DNA of 64,000 nt from Microvirga subterranea (GCF_003350535.1 NZ_QQBB01000009.1:1-64000), one strand, 5' to 3'. Counted from the stretch's first letter, positions 27,195 through 36,373 are shown. Made by a program: numbers and translations. Notes: a model not told the origin generated them from the sequence alone.

Positions 27195-27980
27195 ATGAAC
27201 CAGGAGAGCCCAACCACCACGCCAGCCCGAGCGCACGAGCCGGTTATTCGCCACATCGGTCTGAGCGATATCGCCGATGCCTTGGCGGCAGGAGTGAGCG
27301 ACTTCAGAGCCTATCCGGCCTATGGATTGTTCTTCGGGACATTCTATGCCCTGGGAGGCCTCGTCATCCTGGGATCCACACTCTCGTGGGACCTTCTTTA
27401 CCTCGTCTACCCGCTTGCGGCCGGCTTTACGCTGCTCGGCCCCTTCGTGGCGGTCGGCCTTTACGAGGTCAGCAGGCTTCGCGAGAGGGGGCAGGTTCCG
27501 ACCTGGAAGGCCGTCATTGGCGCCATGTACTCGCAAAGCGGCAAGGAAATCTCCTGGATGGCCTTTGCCGTGCTCTTCATCTTCATCGTCTGGATGTATC
27601 AGGTGCGCTTGCTGATCGCGCTCTTCTTCGGGCTCCACGGCCTCCCGCTCGAAGGCTTCCCGGGCATCCTCTTCACAACCCCCGAGGGTCTCGCTTTCCT
27701 TGTGGTCGGGCATCTGGTGGGCGCCGCGCTCGCCCTCGTCACCTTCGCGGTGACCGTCGTCTCGTTCCCGCTTCTGCTCGACCGCGAAGCCGACTTCGTC
27801 ACCGCGATGATCACGAGCGTCCGCTCCGTCGTGACCAACCCGCTGCCGATGCTGGGCTGGGCTCTCTGCATCCTGCTGGTGCTCTTCGTCGCATCGCTGC
27901 CGCTGTTTCTCGGGTTGGTCGTGGCCCTGCCGGTGCTCGGCCACACGACCTGGCATCTGTACCGCAGGCTTGTCGCTTAG
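27195..27980 (+). CDS. DUF2189 integral membrane protein
   Basis: This is a 261-residue protein with about six membrane helices (for example YGLFFGTFYALGGLVILG, WMAFAVLFIFIVWMY, GWALCILLVLFVASLPLFLG). Charged loops such as LYEVSRLRERGQVPTWKAV and SFPLLLDREADFVTAM are characteristic of DUF2189. GGAGGGAT lies just before the ATG. The family is common in alphaproteobacteria and has no proven function. It stands alone and is followed by a bidirectional terminator. Confidence 0.85.
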   Translation: MNQESPTTTPARAHEPVIRHIGLSDIADALAAGVSDFRAYPAYGLFFGTFYALGGLVILGSTLSWDLLYLVYPLAAGFTLLGPFVAVGLYEVSRLRERGQVPTWKAVIGAMYSQSGKEISWMAFAVLFIFIVWMYQVRLLIALFFGLHGLPLEGFPGILFTTPEGLAFLVVGHLVGAALALVTFAVTVVSFPLLLDREADFVTAMITSVRSVVTNPLPMLGWALCILLVLFVASLPLFLGLVVALPVLGHTTWHLYRRLVA

Positions 27981-27999
27981 AGCGTCGGAGGCATAGAGC

Positions 28000-28029
28000 A
28001 GAGCCGGCGGGGCTTGACCCACCGGCTCT
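28000..28029. terminator. Bidirectional terminator between DUF2189 gene and aqpZ
   Basis: AGAGCCGG (28000-28007) and CCGGCTCT (28022-28029) form a perfect 8-bp stem with a 14-base loop, followed on the plus strand by TTC. The two flanking genes converge on it, so it can serve both. Confidence 0.6.
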
Positions 28030-28075
28030 TTCATCTCTCACGCTGCCTCGTCGGCACGATCGGCTTGACGACGCC

Positions 28076-28810
28076 TCACTCGGCGGGAGCCGCGGGGGCG
28101 ATCCCCGTCACCTGAGCGGACGGCTCCTCGCTGAGCCAGCGGTAGAGAATCCCGCCCAGCACGCCGCCGATGATCGGAGCCACCCAGAACAGCCAAAGCT
28201 GCGCGAGCGCCCAGCCGCCCACGAATAGCGCCGGACCGGTGCTGCGGGCCGGATTGACGGAGGTGTTCGTCACCGGGATGCCGACGAGGTGGATCAGGGT
28301 CAGGCCGAGCCCGATGGCGATCGGCGCAAAGCCTACCGGCGCCTTGCCATGAGTAGATCCCATGATGATGAACAGGAACATCATGGTCAGCACCACCTCG
28401 GCCACAAGGCCCGAGAAGAGGCTGTATTGCCCCGGCGAATGGGCTCCGTAGCCGTTTGCCGCGAAGCCCTTGGCGAGATCGAAGCCGGGTGCGCCGCTGG
28501 CGATGGCGTAGAGCACCGCCGACGCAATGACCGCTCCCACCACCTGGGATACGATGTACGGCCCGACGTCGCGGGCCGGGAAACGTCCGCCGGCCGCGAG
28601 GCCGACCGTGACGGCCGGATTGAGATGGCATCCGGAAATATGGCCGATCGCGTAGGCCATGGTCAGGACCGTCAGACCGAAGGCCAGCGCAACGCCGAGG
28701 AGGCCGATGCCGACTTGCGGGAATGCTGCCGCGATGACGGCGCTGCCGCAGCCAGCGAACGTCAGCCAGAAGGTGCCGATAGCCTCGGCCAGGCATTTGC
28801 GAAGATCCAT
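28076..28810 (-). CDS. aqpZ: Aquaporin Z
   Basis: This 244-residue water channel has six membrane helices and two half-helices, with NPA boxes in [10 protein letters not shown] (64-66) and [11 protein letters not shown] (186-188). The selectivity filter residues Phe44, His174, Thr183 and Arg189 match the water-selective AqpZ set nearly number for number, which also supports the start at 28810 rather than 28843. It gives fast water flow across the inner membrane during osmotic change. It is monocistronic, with a 470-base upstream gap that holds its promoter. Confidence 0.93.
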   Translation of the reverse strand: MDLRKCLAEAIGTFWLTFAGCGSAVIAAAFPQVGIGLLGVALAFGLTVLTMAYAIGHISGCHLNPAVTVGLAAGGRFPARDVGPYIVSQVVGAVIASAVLYAIASGAPGFDLAKGFAANGYGAHSPGQYSLFSGLVAEVVLTMMFLFIIMGSTHGKAPVGFAPIAIGLGLTLIHLVGIPVTNTSVNPARSTGPALFVGGWALAQLWLFWVAPIIGGVLGGILYRWLSEEPSAQVTGIAPAAPAE

Positions 28811-28843
28811 GTGCGCCACCCTGGGATTTGTCCGAAACTTCAA

Positions 28844-29281
28844 GTCCAGGAGCGATGTCGGCGAACGCCGATCGAAACAGGCCCATCGCGAGCCTAGGCG
28901 GAACTCGACTTATTGTTGGTCATCCAAACCAATTCGGGCTGGAACTCTCTGACAAACATCAAAACCTGATCGCACGCACGATTTTTGGCTCGGTCACATC
29001 AAGTCTAACAGGGTGGGAATGCAGGACGACCTCGGGAGGTTACCAGCTCGTGTCCCTGCGAAGATGACAATTGCCAAGCCTGTGAACACTATTGAGTGAT
29101 CGGGGATCCTCGCGCACCGACGACCTTCGACTGACATTTCTCAAAGCGGACCGCGTCTGGAATCAATAAGGATCCGAGGATGCGTTCCGTGTCCGGCTTC
29201 CTGCGCCTCGTTGAGCGAGACGCGTGATCTGTTCGCCCTGGCGCCTCAGCCTTGGCCAAATCACTTGCCCCGGAGCATACG
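28844..29281. other. Intergenic region without recognisable gene
   Basis: This gap of about 440 bases lies between the divergent starts of aqpZ and a small hypothetical gene. Short open frames exist on both strands, but none has a ribosome binding site or family resemblance. The middle part (about 28900-29100) is richer in A and T than its flanks and probably holds the promoters. No strong repeat was seen. Confidence 0.5.
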
Positions 29282-29587
29282 ATGACCGAATCCGCGCAAT
29301 CACATGTGACCATCACGCTGCCGGCGGTCGGGGCCCAAATGGACGCCGCGCAGGAGGATGAGCTCGCCGCAAGGGATTATTTCCTGCTTGGAACGCTCGC
29401 GGAGCAAACCCACAACCGGGATCTGCTTCTGCGAAGGTATCGACCGGCAGAAATCGAACGGCTCGTTCAGTGCGGGTATCTGGGGTGCAGCACGCATCCG
29501 TCCAATCAACGGCCGAAAGGCGCCGAGCTCTTCATTACCGATAAGGGACGGGAGGCTTGGCAGGCGTATCGCTTCCGAGGTCCCTGA
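29282..29587 (+). CDS. Small hypothetical protein (101 aa)
   Basis: The protein begins MTESAQSHVTITLPAVGAQM and contains EDELAARDYFLLGTLAEQT, then a basic helix (LLLRRYRPAEIERLVQCGYLG) and a C-terminal FITDKGREAW. The last parts look like a small winged-helix or MarR-like fragment, but no family was recognised. The ATG at 29282 has GGAG nine bases upstream, which is why the upstream in-frame start (29252) was not used. Confidence 0.55.
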   Translation: MTESAQSHVTITLPAVGAQMDAAQEDELAARDYFLLGTLAEQTHNRDLLLRRYRPAEIERLVQCGYLGCSTHPSNQRPKGAELFITDKGREAWQAYRFRGP

Positions 29588-29702
29588 GCTCGTCGGACAG
29601 ACGAACTGGACCTCCGCGCTAGTCTCTAGTCATTTCGTGCGCGGCACAGGCTGGCCAGCCTGTGCCGCCCGATGTCCACATGCTGTGACATCCTTGCGCC
29701 GC

Positions 29703-30116
29703 TTACCGCGCGCACTCGACCGGAACCCTGCTGTTGCCCTCCACGAGGACCGTGCGGCATGGGACCCCGTTGATGATCCTGATCTCGTTCGGGGCCGCAT
29801 AGGGGAACAAGGATCCAGGCGCTCCGGAGATCGCCCGCCCGCTCGGCTCTTCGACGCGAATGCTGCCTGTCGCGCTCGGCTCGAAGGTGCCCGTCGCAAC
29901 GGGACCTGCGCATTCGACCGGAACACGGGTGTTGGTGCCTTCGACGAGGACGGTGCGGCACGGGACGCCGTTGATGATCTGCACTTCGTTGGGGGCTGCG
30001 TACGGAAAGACCGAGTTGGGCGTGCCCTGGATCCGGTTGGGCTGCTGCGCCTGAACGGCTCCGACGCCGCAGACCGCAATGAGGCCGGCGCTCACGAAGA
30101 TCGAGATGCTCCGCAT
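29703..30116 (-). CDS. Periplasmic protein with an internal tandem duplication (137 aa)
   Basis: A signal peptide (MRSISIFVSAGLIAVCGVGA, cleavage near VQAQ) is followed by two nearly identical modules of about 38 residues. Each reads FPYAAPNE, then INGVPCRTVLVEG, then RVPVECA, so each contributes two cysteines that could pair. A linker of about 25 residues with FEPSATGSIRVEEPSG separates them. The function is unknown. The start at 30116 has GGGAG nine bases upstream; the frame stays open further back to 30371 but without support. Confidence 0.7.
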   Translation of the reverse strand: MRSISIFVSAGLIAVCGVGAVQAQQPNRIQGTPNSVFPYAAPNEVQIINGVPCRTVLVEGTNTRVPVECAGPVATGTFEPSATGSIRVEEPSGRAISGAPGSLFPYAAPNEIRIINGVPCRTVLVEGNSRVPVECAR

Positions 30117-30579
30117 GGAAGACTCCCTTCCGCAGATAACGAGAATTGGCCCGTACGTGGGGCGCTGCGGGGCCACCCGTGATGCACGAGCATCATGAGC
30201 CTCGAACACAGGTTCGGCCGCTGGGGCTCGAACGAATGCACGGACGCCGCCAAGCCCTGCGCATTCTCCCCATCCAAAATGAGGAATGCGCAGACGCGCG
30301 TCGCCGGAGGGATCATCATTTGCCGACATCTTAAGTTTCCGATTTCCCCTGTGCTTGACCAAAGAAGACAATTGACTGACAGATCAGGACACATGAGCAG
30401 ATGACGTGGCATCCACCTCCTAGATCCGGTCTTGCGTACGATTGATACCTCGAAGGTATGATGGCTCGCATGACCTTCGTCCTGCAGCGTCCTCTTTGCT
30501 TTGGACTTGACGCTCTCCGCCACTTCGGATGCTATGCTCCGTGAACCGTCGTAAGATCGGCAGGATTACGGGGGCTGCG
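30117..30579. other. Intergenic region upstream of the beta-barrel gene
   Basis: This is a 463-base gap between two divergent genes. No convincing gene was seen on either strand. It contains a 15-bp palindrome at 30445-30459 (listed separately) and an AT-richer segment around 30310-30390 that could hold promoters. Confidence 0.5.
30445..30459. promoter_or_regulatory. Palindrome ATACCT-CGA-AGGTAT
   Basis: This perfect 6-bp dyad round CGA lies 121 bases before the start of the beta-barrel gene. A compact palindrome of this kind is typical of operators for MerR- or TetR-like dimers. No cognate regulator is encoded nearby. Confidence 0.35.
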
Positions 30580-31494
30580 ATGCATCTGTGGCTGAACCGG
30601 CTGTGTCTTGGAGCTTTCAGCGCGACGGTCCTGTCGATTGCCTGCACAAGTCCTACGCCGGCGGCGGATCTCGCCCTCGGTCCTGTCCCTGCAACAGTGG
30701 CTCCGCTGACGGTTCCCCCGGAATGGACGTTCAGTGTCACGCCCTATGGCTGGTTCGTCGGGCTTACCGGCAGCCAGACTGTGCGTGGTCGTACGCTGAA
30801 CGTGAATGCCAGCTTCATCGATATCGTCGACGATACGATCGGACGGGGCGGCACGTTGATCGGCTTGATGGCCGACTTCGAAGCCCGCAAAGGTCCCTTC
30901 TCGCTTTTCGGCGATTTGGTCTGGACGAAGGTCGGCGTCGAGGGCAGCCATGTCCGAACGCGTTCCGTGGCTCCCGGCGTCACCGGGGCGGTCAGCCGGT
31001 CGCTCAGCCTCGACATCGAGATGACCATTCTCGAGGTCGGTGCAGCCTACGAGGTGGTTCGTTCGGGCCCACTCGCCTTCGATGTTCTCGGAGGAGCCCG
31101 TTACTGGCACCAGGAGGCAGAGCTCTCTTTCGAGCGCACCGCGACACTCGACGTGACCGATCTCGAACTTGCCGGCACGCGCGCGATTGCAGTGTCTCCC
31201 TCCGTGAATTGGCTCGATCCGCTCATCGGCGCACGGGTGCGCTATGCGGTGGCTCCGGGGCACGAGCTGTTCCTTCGCGGCGATGTCGGCGGATTCGGCG
31301 TGGGCAGCCGTCTCTCGTGGCAAGCCGCCGGCGGCTACGGTTTCGATTTCGGGACCTATCACGGCGTCACCTTCTCGGGCGTGATCGGCTATCGCGCACT
31401 CTATGTGGACTATGCGCGGGGCGAGGGACGGCGGCGCTACGAGTTCGACATGCTTCAGCATGGGCCGATCCTCGGCATCAGCGCCCGGTTTTAG
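30580..31494 (+). CDS. Outer-membrane beta-barrel protein
   Basis: This 304-residue protein has a signal peptide (LCLGAFSATVLSIACTS, cleavage near TPAAD) and a mature part made of alternating polar and hydrophobic strands (WTFSVTPYGWFVGLTG, FEARKGPFSLFGDLVWTKV, FDVLGGARYWHQEAELSF, HELFLRGDVGGFGVGS). It ends in Phe (GISARF), as expected for BAM-inserted barrels. Similar proteins are annotated as outer membrane protein or porin-like in Rhizobiales. The start at 30580 has GGGGG seven bases upstream, whereas the in-frame ATG at 30529 would put extra basic residues before the signal. The transported substrate, if any, is unknown. Confidence 0.8.
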   Translation: MHLWLNRLCLGAFSATVLSIACTSPTPAADLALGPVPATVAPLTVPPEWTFSVTPYGWFVGLTGSQTVRGRTLNVNASFIDIVDDTIGRGGTLIGLMADFEARKGPFSLFGDLVWTKVGVEGSHVRTRSVAPGVTGAVSRSLSLDIEMTILEVGAAYEVVRSGPLAFDVLGGARYWHQEAELSFERTATLDVTDLELAGTRAIAVSPSVNWLDPLIGARVRYAVAPGHELFLRGDVGGFGVGSRLSWQAAGGYGFDFGTYHGVTFSGVIGYRALYVDYARGEGRRRYEFDMLQHGPILGISARF

Positions 31495-31746
31495 TGGTCC
31501 TACAACCAGCGCCGATCCGAACTGCGAGCAGGATGCGGCAGCCCCTCGCGTGTCAGGCTTCATGCCGGATCGAACCGTCTGCACGGAGCATCCTCTCCCG
31601 GACGCCCACCCGACGAGCGGGTTGTCCTGATAAACCGCGAGCCCTGCGGACGCTCCTCCTCAGAGTCTATTGACCTTACGTAAACCCTCGCTCACTATGA
31701 CATAACTAGAGGAACTATTACATAATTATAGAGCAGGAGGGTAGCG

Positions 31747-33270
31747 ATGAGGATGAGAGAGGCTTTGCTGTCCGGCGTGGTGGCTCTGGTAGCCGGACCC
31801 GCCTTGGCGCAATCGGGAGGCGGCGTCATCAATGTCGCGACGATCGGGGAGCCGCCGACGCTCGATCCGATGGTCTCGACTGCCGATCTGGTCGGCATCG
31901 TCACGCAGCATTTTTTCGAGACTCTCTTCACCTTCGACAAGGATTGGAAGGTCACGCCCCTCCTCGCCGCGAGCATGCCGGAGATCACCGACGGCGGCAA
32001 AGTCTACACGATCAAGCTCCGTCAGGGCGTCACCTTCCATGACGGGTCGGACATGACGTCGGAAGACGTGGTCGCCTCGCTCAAGCGTTGGATGGAGCAG
32101 GCCTCCCGCGGCAAGCAGGTCGCCGGCAACGTCGACAAGGTGGAGGCCGTCGATCCGACCACTGTGCGCATCACGCTGAAGACGCCTTATGCGCCGCTGC
32201 TAGCACTGCTGGCCTTCAACAATTCGGCCGCCGTGATCATGCCGTCCGAGAAGATGGACGTGCCGATGAAGGAGCCGGTCGGAACGGGCCCGTACAAGCT
32301 CAAGGAGCGAAAGCCCGATCAGTACATCCAGCTCGTCCGCAACGATGCTTACAAGCCGCTCGACGGAGAAGGCAACGGCTATGGCGGGGCCCGCAAGCCG
32401 ATCCTCGACGAGATCCGCTTCGTTCCGGTTCCCGACCCGAACACCCGCGTCGAAGGCGCGATTTCCGGACAGTTCGACTACGTCGACTCTCTCCCGGTCG
32501 AGTCCTATGATCGGATCAAGAACCTCGAGACATCCAAGCCCGTCATCCTGAAGCCGTTCGGCTGGCCCGTCTTCGTGATGAACACGAAGCAGGGCGTCAT
32601 GGCGAACGTGGATGCACGCATGGCCGTGCGGATGGCCCTCAGCATGGAGGACATGCTGGCCGCCGCATTCGGCAACCCGGAATTCTACGCCCTCGACGGC
32701 GCCATGTATCCGAAGGGCTATGTGTGGCACACCGAAGCTGGCGTGGAAGGCAGGTACAACGTCGCCGATCCCGACAAGGCCAAGGCGCTTCTGAAGAAGG
32801 CGAACTACGACAACGGGCCTCTTCGCATCCTCACCAGCCGTCAGTACGAGTTCCACTACAAGATGGCGCAGGTCGCCGCCGAGTATCTGAAGCAGGCCGG
32901 GTTCAAGGTGGATCTGCAGGTGGTCGATTGGGCCACCCTGACGCAGCGCCGCGGCGATCCGGCCCTGTGGGACATCTACATCACCCACAGCCCGTTCCTG
33001 CCGGAGCCTGCGCTGATCGGTCAGCTCTCGGAGAGCTCGCCCGGCTGGTGGTCGACGCCCGCACGCAAGAAAGCCGTCGACGCTTTCAACACGGAGAGCG
33101 ATCTGAGCAAGCGCCCGGCCCTGTGGGCGGAAGTCCAGAAGGTGATCTACGACGAAACCCCCAGCATCAAGATCGGTGACTTCAACGCCCTCTCGGCGCA
33201 GTCGCCGAAGCTGGAAGGCGTCGTGCCCGCTCCGTGGCCGTATTTCTGGAACGTCTCGATCAAAAAGTAA
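31747..33270 (+). CDS. Dpp-family ABC substrate-binding protein
   Basis: This 507-residue periplasmic protein is the first gene of the second Dpp-type operon. It has a signal peptide (MRMREALLSGVVALVAGPALAQ) and SBP_bac_5 features: LRQGVTFHDGSDMTSEDVVA, VGTGPYKLKE and a C-terminal domain with ALWAEVQKVIYDETPSIKIG. AGGAGG sits seven bases before the ATG. It is followed by a strong hairpin terminator (33278-33314) before the permease genes, which should make the binding protein more abundant than the membrane parts. The cargo may be a short peptide or an N-acyl amino sugar or amino acid, judged from the enzymes downstream. Confidence 0.92.
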   Translation: MRMREALLSGVVALVAGPALAQSGGGVINVATIGEPPTLDPMVSTADLVGIVTQHFFETLFTFDKDWKVTPLLAASMPEITDGGKVYTIKLRQGVTFHDGSDMTSEDVVASLKRWMEQASRGKQVAGNVDKVEAVDPTTVRITLKTPYAPLLALLAFNNSAAVIMPSEKMDVPMKEPVGTGPYKLKERKPDQYIQLVRNDAYKPLDGEGNGYGGARKPILDEIRFVPVPDPNTRVEGAISGQFDYVDSLPVESYDRIKNLETSKPVILKPFGWPVFVMNTKQGVMANVDARMAVRMALSMEDMLAAAFGNPEFYALDGAMYPKGYVWHTEAGVEGRYNVADPDKAKALLKKANYDNGPLRILTSRQYEFHYKMAQVAAEYLKQAGFKVDLQVVDWATLTQRRGDPALWDIYITHSPFLPEPALIGQLSESSPGWWSTPARKKAVDAFNTESDLSKRPALWAEVQKVIYDETPSIKIGDFNALSAQSPKLEGVVPAPWPYFWNVSIKK

Positions 33271-33277
33271 CTGATAC

Positions 33278-33314
33278 GCGGGGAGCGCGTGTGACGCGCT
33301 CCCCGCCCCTTTTT
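33278..33314 (+). terminator. Perfect intrinsic terminator inside the Dpp-type operon
   Basis: GCGGGGAGCGCG (33278-33289) and CGCGCTCCCCGC (33295-33306) form a perfect 12-bp GC-rich stem with a TGTGA loop, followed by CCC and TTTTT (33310-33314). It lies eight bases after the binding protein stop and 26 bases before the next start codon. Partial termination here would set the ratio of binding protein to permease. Confidence 0.85.
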
Positions 33315-33340
33315 CCGTCCTGGACCGAAGATCGACCCGT

Positions 33341-34282
33341 ATGAGCCGCTACGTCCTTCAACGTCTTCTTGGAATGCTGGCCGTGATGTTCGTGGTCGTC
33401 ACGATCGTGTTCATCATCGTGCGCATCGCCCCGGGCGACCCGGCCGCCGTGATGCTCGGACCTGATGCGACACCGCAGGATGTTGCCGCCCTGCGCACCC
33501 GGCTCGGTCTCGACCAGCCGCTGGTCGTCCAATACGCGATCTTCTTCGGGCAGTTGCTCAGGGGGGATCTCGGAGAATCCATCTTCCTCAACCGCCCCGT
33601 TCTGTCGGCTCTGGCCGATCGGGCGGAGCCGACCTTCTTCCTGACGCTCTTCTCCATTCTCATCGCGGGCATGATCGCCATCCCCGTCGGCATCCTGTCG
33701 GCCTACTGGCGCGGTTCGCTCTTCGACCAAGTCTCGACGACGCTCGCGATGCTGGCTGCATCCGTCCCGAGCTTCTGGCTCGGCCTGCTCCTGATCCAGT
33801 TCTTCGCCGTACGGCTCGGCATCTTCCCCGTGTCCGGGTATGGCGGTCCCGGCGCCGGTCTCGGCACGAGGCTGATGCATCTCGTCCTGCCCGCCCTGTC
33901 GCTCGGCGTCGTCTCCTCCGCGCTGATCCTGCGCTTCACGCGCGCCAGCATGCTCGACGTCCTGAATGACGATTACGTGCGCACGGCGCGTTCGAAAGGC
34001 ATGGGTGAGATGCGCGTGGTGATGAAGCACGCCTTCAAGAACGCGCTGATCCCGGTTCTGACCGTGATCGGCCTGACGGCCGCTCTCCTCATCTCCGGCG
34101 CGGTGGTGACCGAAACGGTCTTCGGCCTTCCGGGCGTGGGCAGTCTCGTCGTATCGGCGGTGCTGCGGCGCGATTATCCGGTGATCCAGGGAGCGCTCCT
34201 CATCGTGGCCGCGCTCTACGTGCTCATCAACTTCCTGATCGACATGCTCTACCTCCTGGTCGATCCCCGGGTGCGCTACTGA
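33341..34282 (+). CDS. DppB-type ABC transporter permease
   Basis: This 313-residue permease has about six helices. It has the family start MSRYVLQRLLGMLAVMFVVV, the coupling region RTARSKGMGEMRVVMKHAFKNA and VVTETVFGLPGVGSL. It forms the import channel with the following DppC-type permease, whose ATG overlaps its stop (TGATG). It is separated from the binding protein gene by the terminator hairpin. Confidence 0.93.
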   Translation: MSRYVLQRLLGMLAVMFVVVTIVFIIVRIAPGDPAAVMLGPDATPQDVAALRTRLGLDQPLVVQYAIFFGQLLRGDLGESIFLNRPVLSALADRAEPTFFLTLFSILIAGMIAIPVGILSAYWRGSLFDQVSTTLAMLAASVPSFWLGLLLIQFFAVRLGIFPVSGYGGPGAGLGTRLMHLVLPALSLGVVSSALILRFTRASMLDVLNDDYVRTARSKGMGEMRVVMKHAFKNALIPVLTVIGLTAALLISGAVVTETVFGLPGVGSLVVSAVLRRDYPVIQGALLIVAALYVLINFLIDMLYLLVDPRVRY

Positions 34283-35145
34283 TGGCCGCCGTCAGTTCCC
34301 CCGCCATCATCGAGGCGAGCTTCGTCTCGCGCCTAGTGACCCGCAAGACGGTGATGATCGGTCTTCTGATCATCGCGGTCATTGCCGTCCTTGCGATCCT
34401 CGCACCCTGGATCGCGCCTTATTCGCCAAGCCGACTGTCGGTCGTGAACCGGCTCAAGCCGCCGAGCGGGATCTACTGGTTCGGCACGGACGAGTTCGGC
34501 CGGGACGTGTTCAGCCGCACGATCTATGCAGGTCGCCTGTCCCTACTGGTGGGCGCCTCCGTCGTTGCCTTCGCGGCCGTGTTCGGCGTGACGCTCGGCC
34601 TCGTGGCCGGCTTCTTCCGCCGCCTCGATACCCCGATCGCACGCATCATCGACGCCATGATGGCCTTTCCGGATATCCTGCTGGCGATCGCACTAGTGGC
34701 CGCCCTTGGCCCGTCGCTGGTCACCGTCATCGTGGCGCTGGGTATCGTGTACACCCCGCGCCTCGCCCGCATCGTACGCGCTTCCACCCTGGTGATCCGC
34801 GAGCTTCCTTATGTGGAGGCCGCTCGCGCCCTCGGGGTTCCGACTTGGCGGATCATGTCGCGCCACGTGCTTCGCAATCTTGTGTCGCCGATCCTTGTCC
34901 AGGGCACCTTCATCTTCGCTTATGCCATGCTCGCGGAGGCCGGCCTGTCGTTTCTCGGGCTCGGCGTCAGCCCCGAGATTCCGACCTGGGGCACCATGAT
35001 CGCGGCCGGGCGGCAATATATCGGACAGGCCGACTGGATGACCTGGTTCCCGGGCGTGGCGATCATCCTGTCCGTACTTTCCCTTCAAATGGTCGGGGAC
35101 GGTTTCCGGGACCTTCTCGATCCGCGCCTCAGAAAGGATCTCTGA
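34282..35145 (+). CDS. DppC-type ABC transporter permease
   Basis: This 287-residue permease has an N-terminal membrane helix (about 24-46), a WFGTDEFGRDVFSRTIYAG periplasmic motif and the coupling region EAARALGVPTWRIMSRHVLRN. It is the partner of the upstream DppB-type permease in the same importer. The stop is followed four bases later by the amidohydrolase start, so transporter and enzyme are co-expressed. Confidence 0.93.
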   Translation: MAAVSSPAIIEASFVSRLVTRKTVMIGLLIIAVIAVLAILAPWIAPYSPSRLSVVNRLKPPSGIYWFGTDEFGRDVFSRTIYAGRLSLLVGASVVAFAAVFGVTLGLVAGFFRRLDTPIARIIDAMMAFPDILLAIALVAALGPSLVTVIVALGIVYTPRLARIVRASTLVIRELPYVEAARALGVPTWRIMSRHVLRNLVSPILVQGTFIFAYAMLAEAGLSFLGLGVSPEIPTWGTMIAAGRQYIGQADWMTWFPGVAIILSVLSLQMVGDGFRDLLDPRLRKDL

Positions 35146-35149
35146 TCTC

Positions 35150-36373
35150 ATGATGTCCCCGACACAAGCAGGCCCTCTGCTGATCTCCGGCGTGAAGCCC
35201 GTCGGTTTCGGCAAAGGCGTTTCCCAGGAGGCGACGGATGTCCTGATCGGTGCCGACGGCGCCATCGCCACCATCGGCAGCGCGCTTCAGGGGCCGGACG
35301 GCACCCGGCGGATTGACGCGAGCGGGGCCTTCATCTCGCCCGGCTGGGTGGACCTCCATGCCCATGTCTGGCACGGCGGCACCGATATTTCGATCAAGCC
35401 CCATCTCTGCGGCATCGAGCGCGGCGTAACCACGATCGTTGATGCGGGATCGGCAGGCGAAGCCAACTTCCACGGCTTTCGCGAATACATCATTGAGCCT
35501 GCTCGCGAGCGCATCAAGGCCTTTCTCAATATCGGGTCGATCGGCCTCGTCGCCTGCAACCGCGTGAGCGAGTTGATCGACATGCGGTCCATCGACATCG
35601 ACCGAACCATCGCTTGCGTCGAGGCCAACCGCGACATCATCATCGGGATCAAGGTCCGGGCGAGCGGCGTGATCGTCGGCGCCTGGGGCATCACGCCCGT
35701 CAAGATCGCCAAGAAGGTCGCCAAGGTCCTGAAGCTCCCGCTCATGGTGCATGTGGGCGAGCCGCCCCCGGTCTTCGACGAGGTGCTCGAAGTGCTGGGG
35801 CCGGGCGACGTGGTCACCCACTGCTTCAACGGCAAGGCCGCCGCGAACATCATGGAGGACGAGGATCTCTTCCTCCTCGCGGAGCGCTGCGCCAGGGACG
35901 GGATCCGGCTCGACGTGGGACACGGCGGCGCGTCGTTCTCGTTCAAGGTGGCGGAACTCGCGGTTCAACGCGGCCTCCTGCCGTTCTCGATCTCGACCGA
36001 CCTGCATGCCCGCTCCCTCGACAATCCGGTCTGGGACATGGGCACCACCATGTCGAAGCTCCTGTCCGTCGGCATGCCGTTCGAGGCCGTGATCGACGCC
36101 TCGACCCGGGCGCCGATGGAGGTCGTGGGCCTGCCCACGGAGAACCTGCTATCGCCCGGGACGCGGGCCGAGTTCACGGTGTTCGACGTCAAGGACAGCG
36201 ACATCAGGATCGTCGACTCCATGGGCGACAGTGCTCACCTGTCCCGCCTGATCGAGCCCCGCTGGACCATTCTCGGCCAGGAGGCCGTGAAGGCCAGCCG
36301 CTACGAGCCCCACCGTACGTCGGCGCTCGAGAGCTCCGCCTGTCCCCACTGCGGATGGATCAGCGCACGATGA
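35150..36373 (+). CDS. Dihydroorotase-like amidohydrolase/deacetylase (EF_0837/AHA_3915 type)
   Basis: This 407-residue metal-dependent hydrolase of the amidohydrolase superfamily has metal ligands visible as VDLHAHVW, a likely carboxylated lysine in GIKVRASG, His in MVHVGEPP and THCFNG, and Asp in STDLHAR. From memory it matches the 'amidohydrolase/deacetylase, EF_0837/AHA_3915' family, which often neighbours SelA-like PLP enzymes, as it does here (39.8 kb). A likely reaction is removal of an N-acyl group or opening of a cyclic amide. It ends with a short CPHCGW tail that is unusual and could bind zinc. It lies inside the importer operon and overlaps the next ATPase gene by four bases. Confidence 0.85.
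   Translation: MMSPTQAGPLLISGVKPVGFGKGVSQEATDVLIGADGAIATIGSALQGPDGTRRIDASGAFISPGWVDLHAHVWHGGTDISIKPHLCGIERGVTTIVDAGSAGEANFHGFREYIIEPARERIKAFLNIGSIGLVACNRVSELIDMRSIDIDRTIACVEANRDIIIGIKVRASGVIVGAWGITPVKIAKKVAKVLKLPLMVHVGEPPPVFDEVLEVLGPGDVVTHCFNGKAAANIMEDEDLFLLAERCARDGIRLDVGHGGASFSFKVAELAVQRGLLPFSISTDLHARSLDNPVWDMGTTMSKLLSVGMPFEAVIDASTRAPMEVVGLPTENLLSPGTRAEFTVFDVKDSDIRIVDSMGDSAHLSRLIEPRWTILGQEAVKASRYEPHRTSALESSACPHCGWISAR

Noticed and set aside
35614..36369. N-terminal extension of the DppD-type ATPase into the amidohydrolase gene
   Set aside because: The extension is out of frame with the amidohydrolase and of low complexity. The ATGA overlap at 36370 is the normal coupling start.
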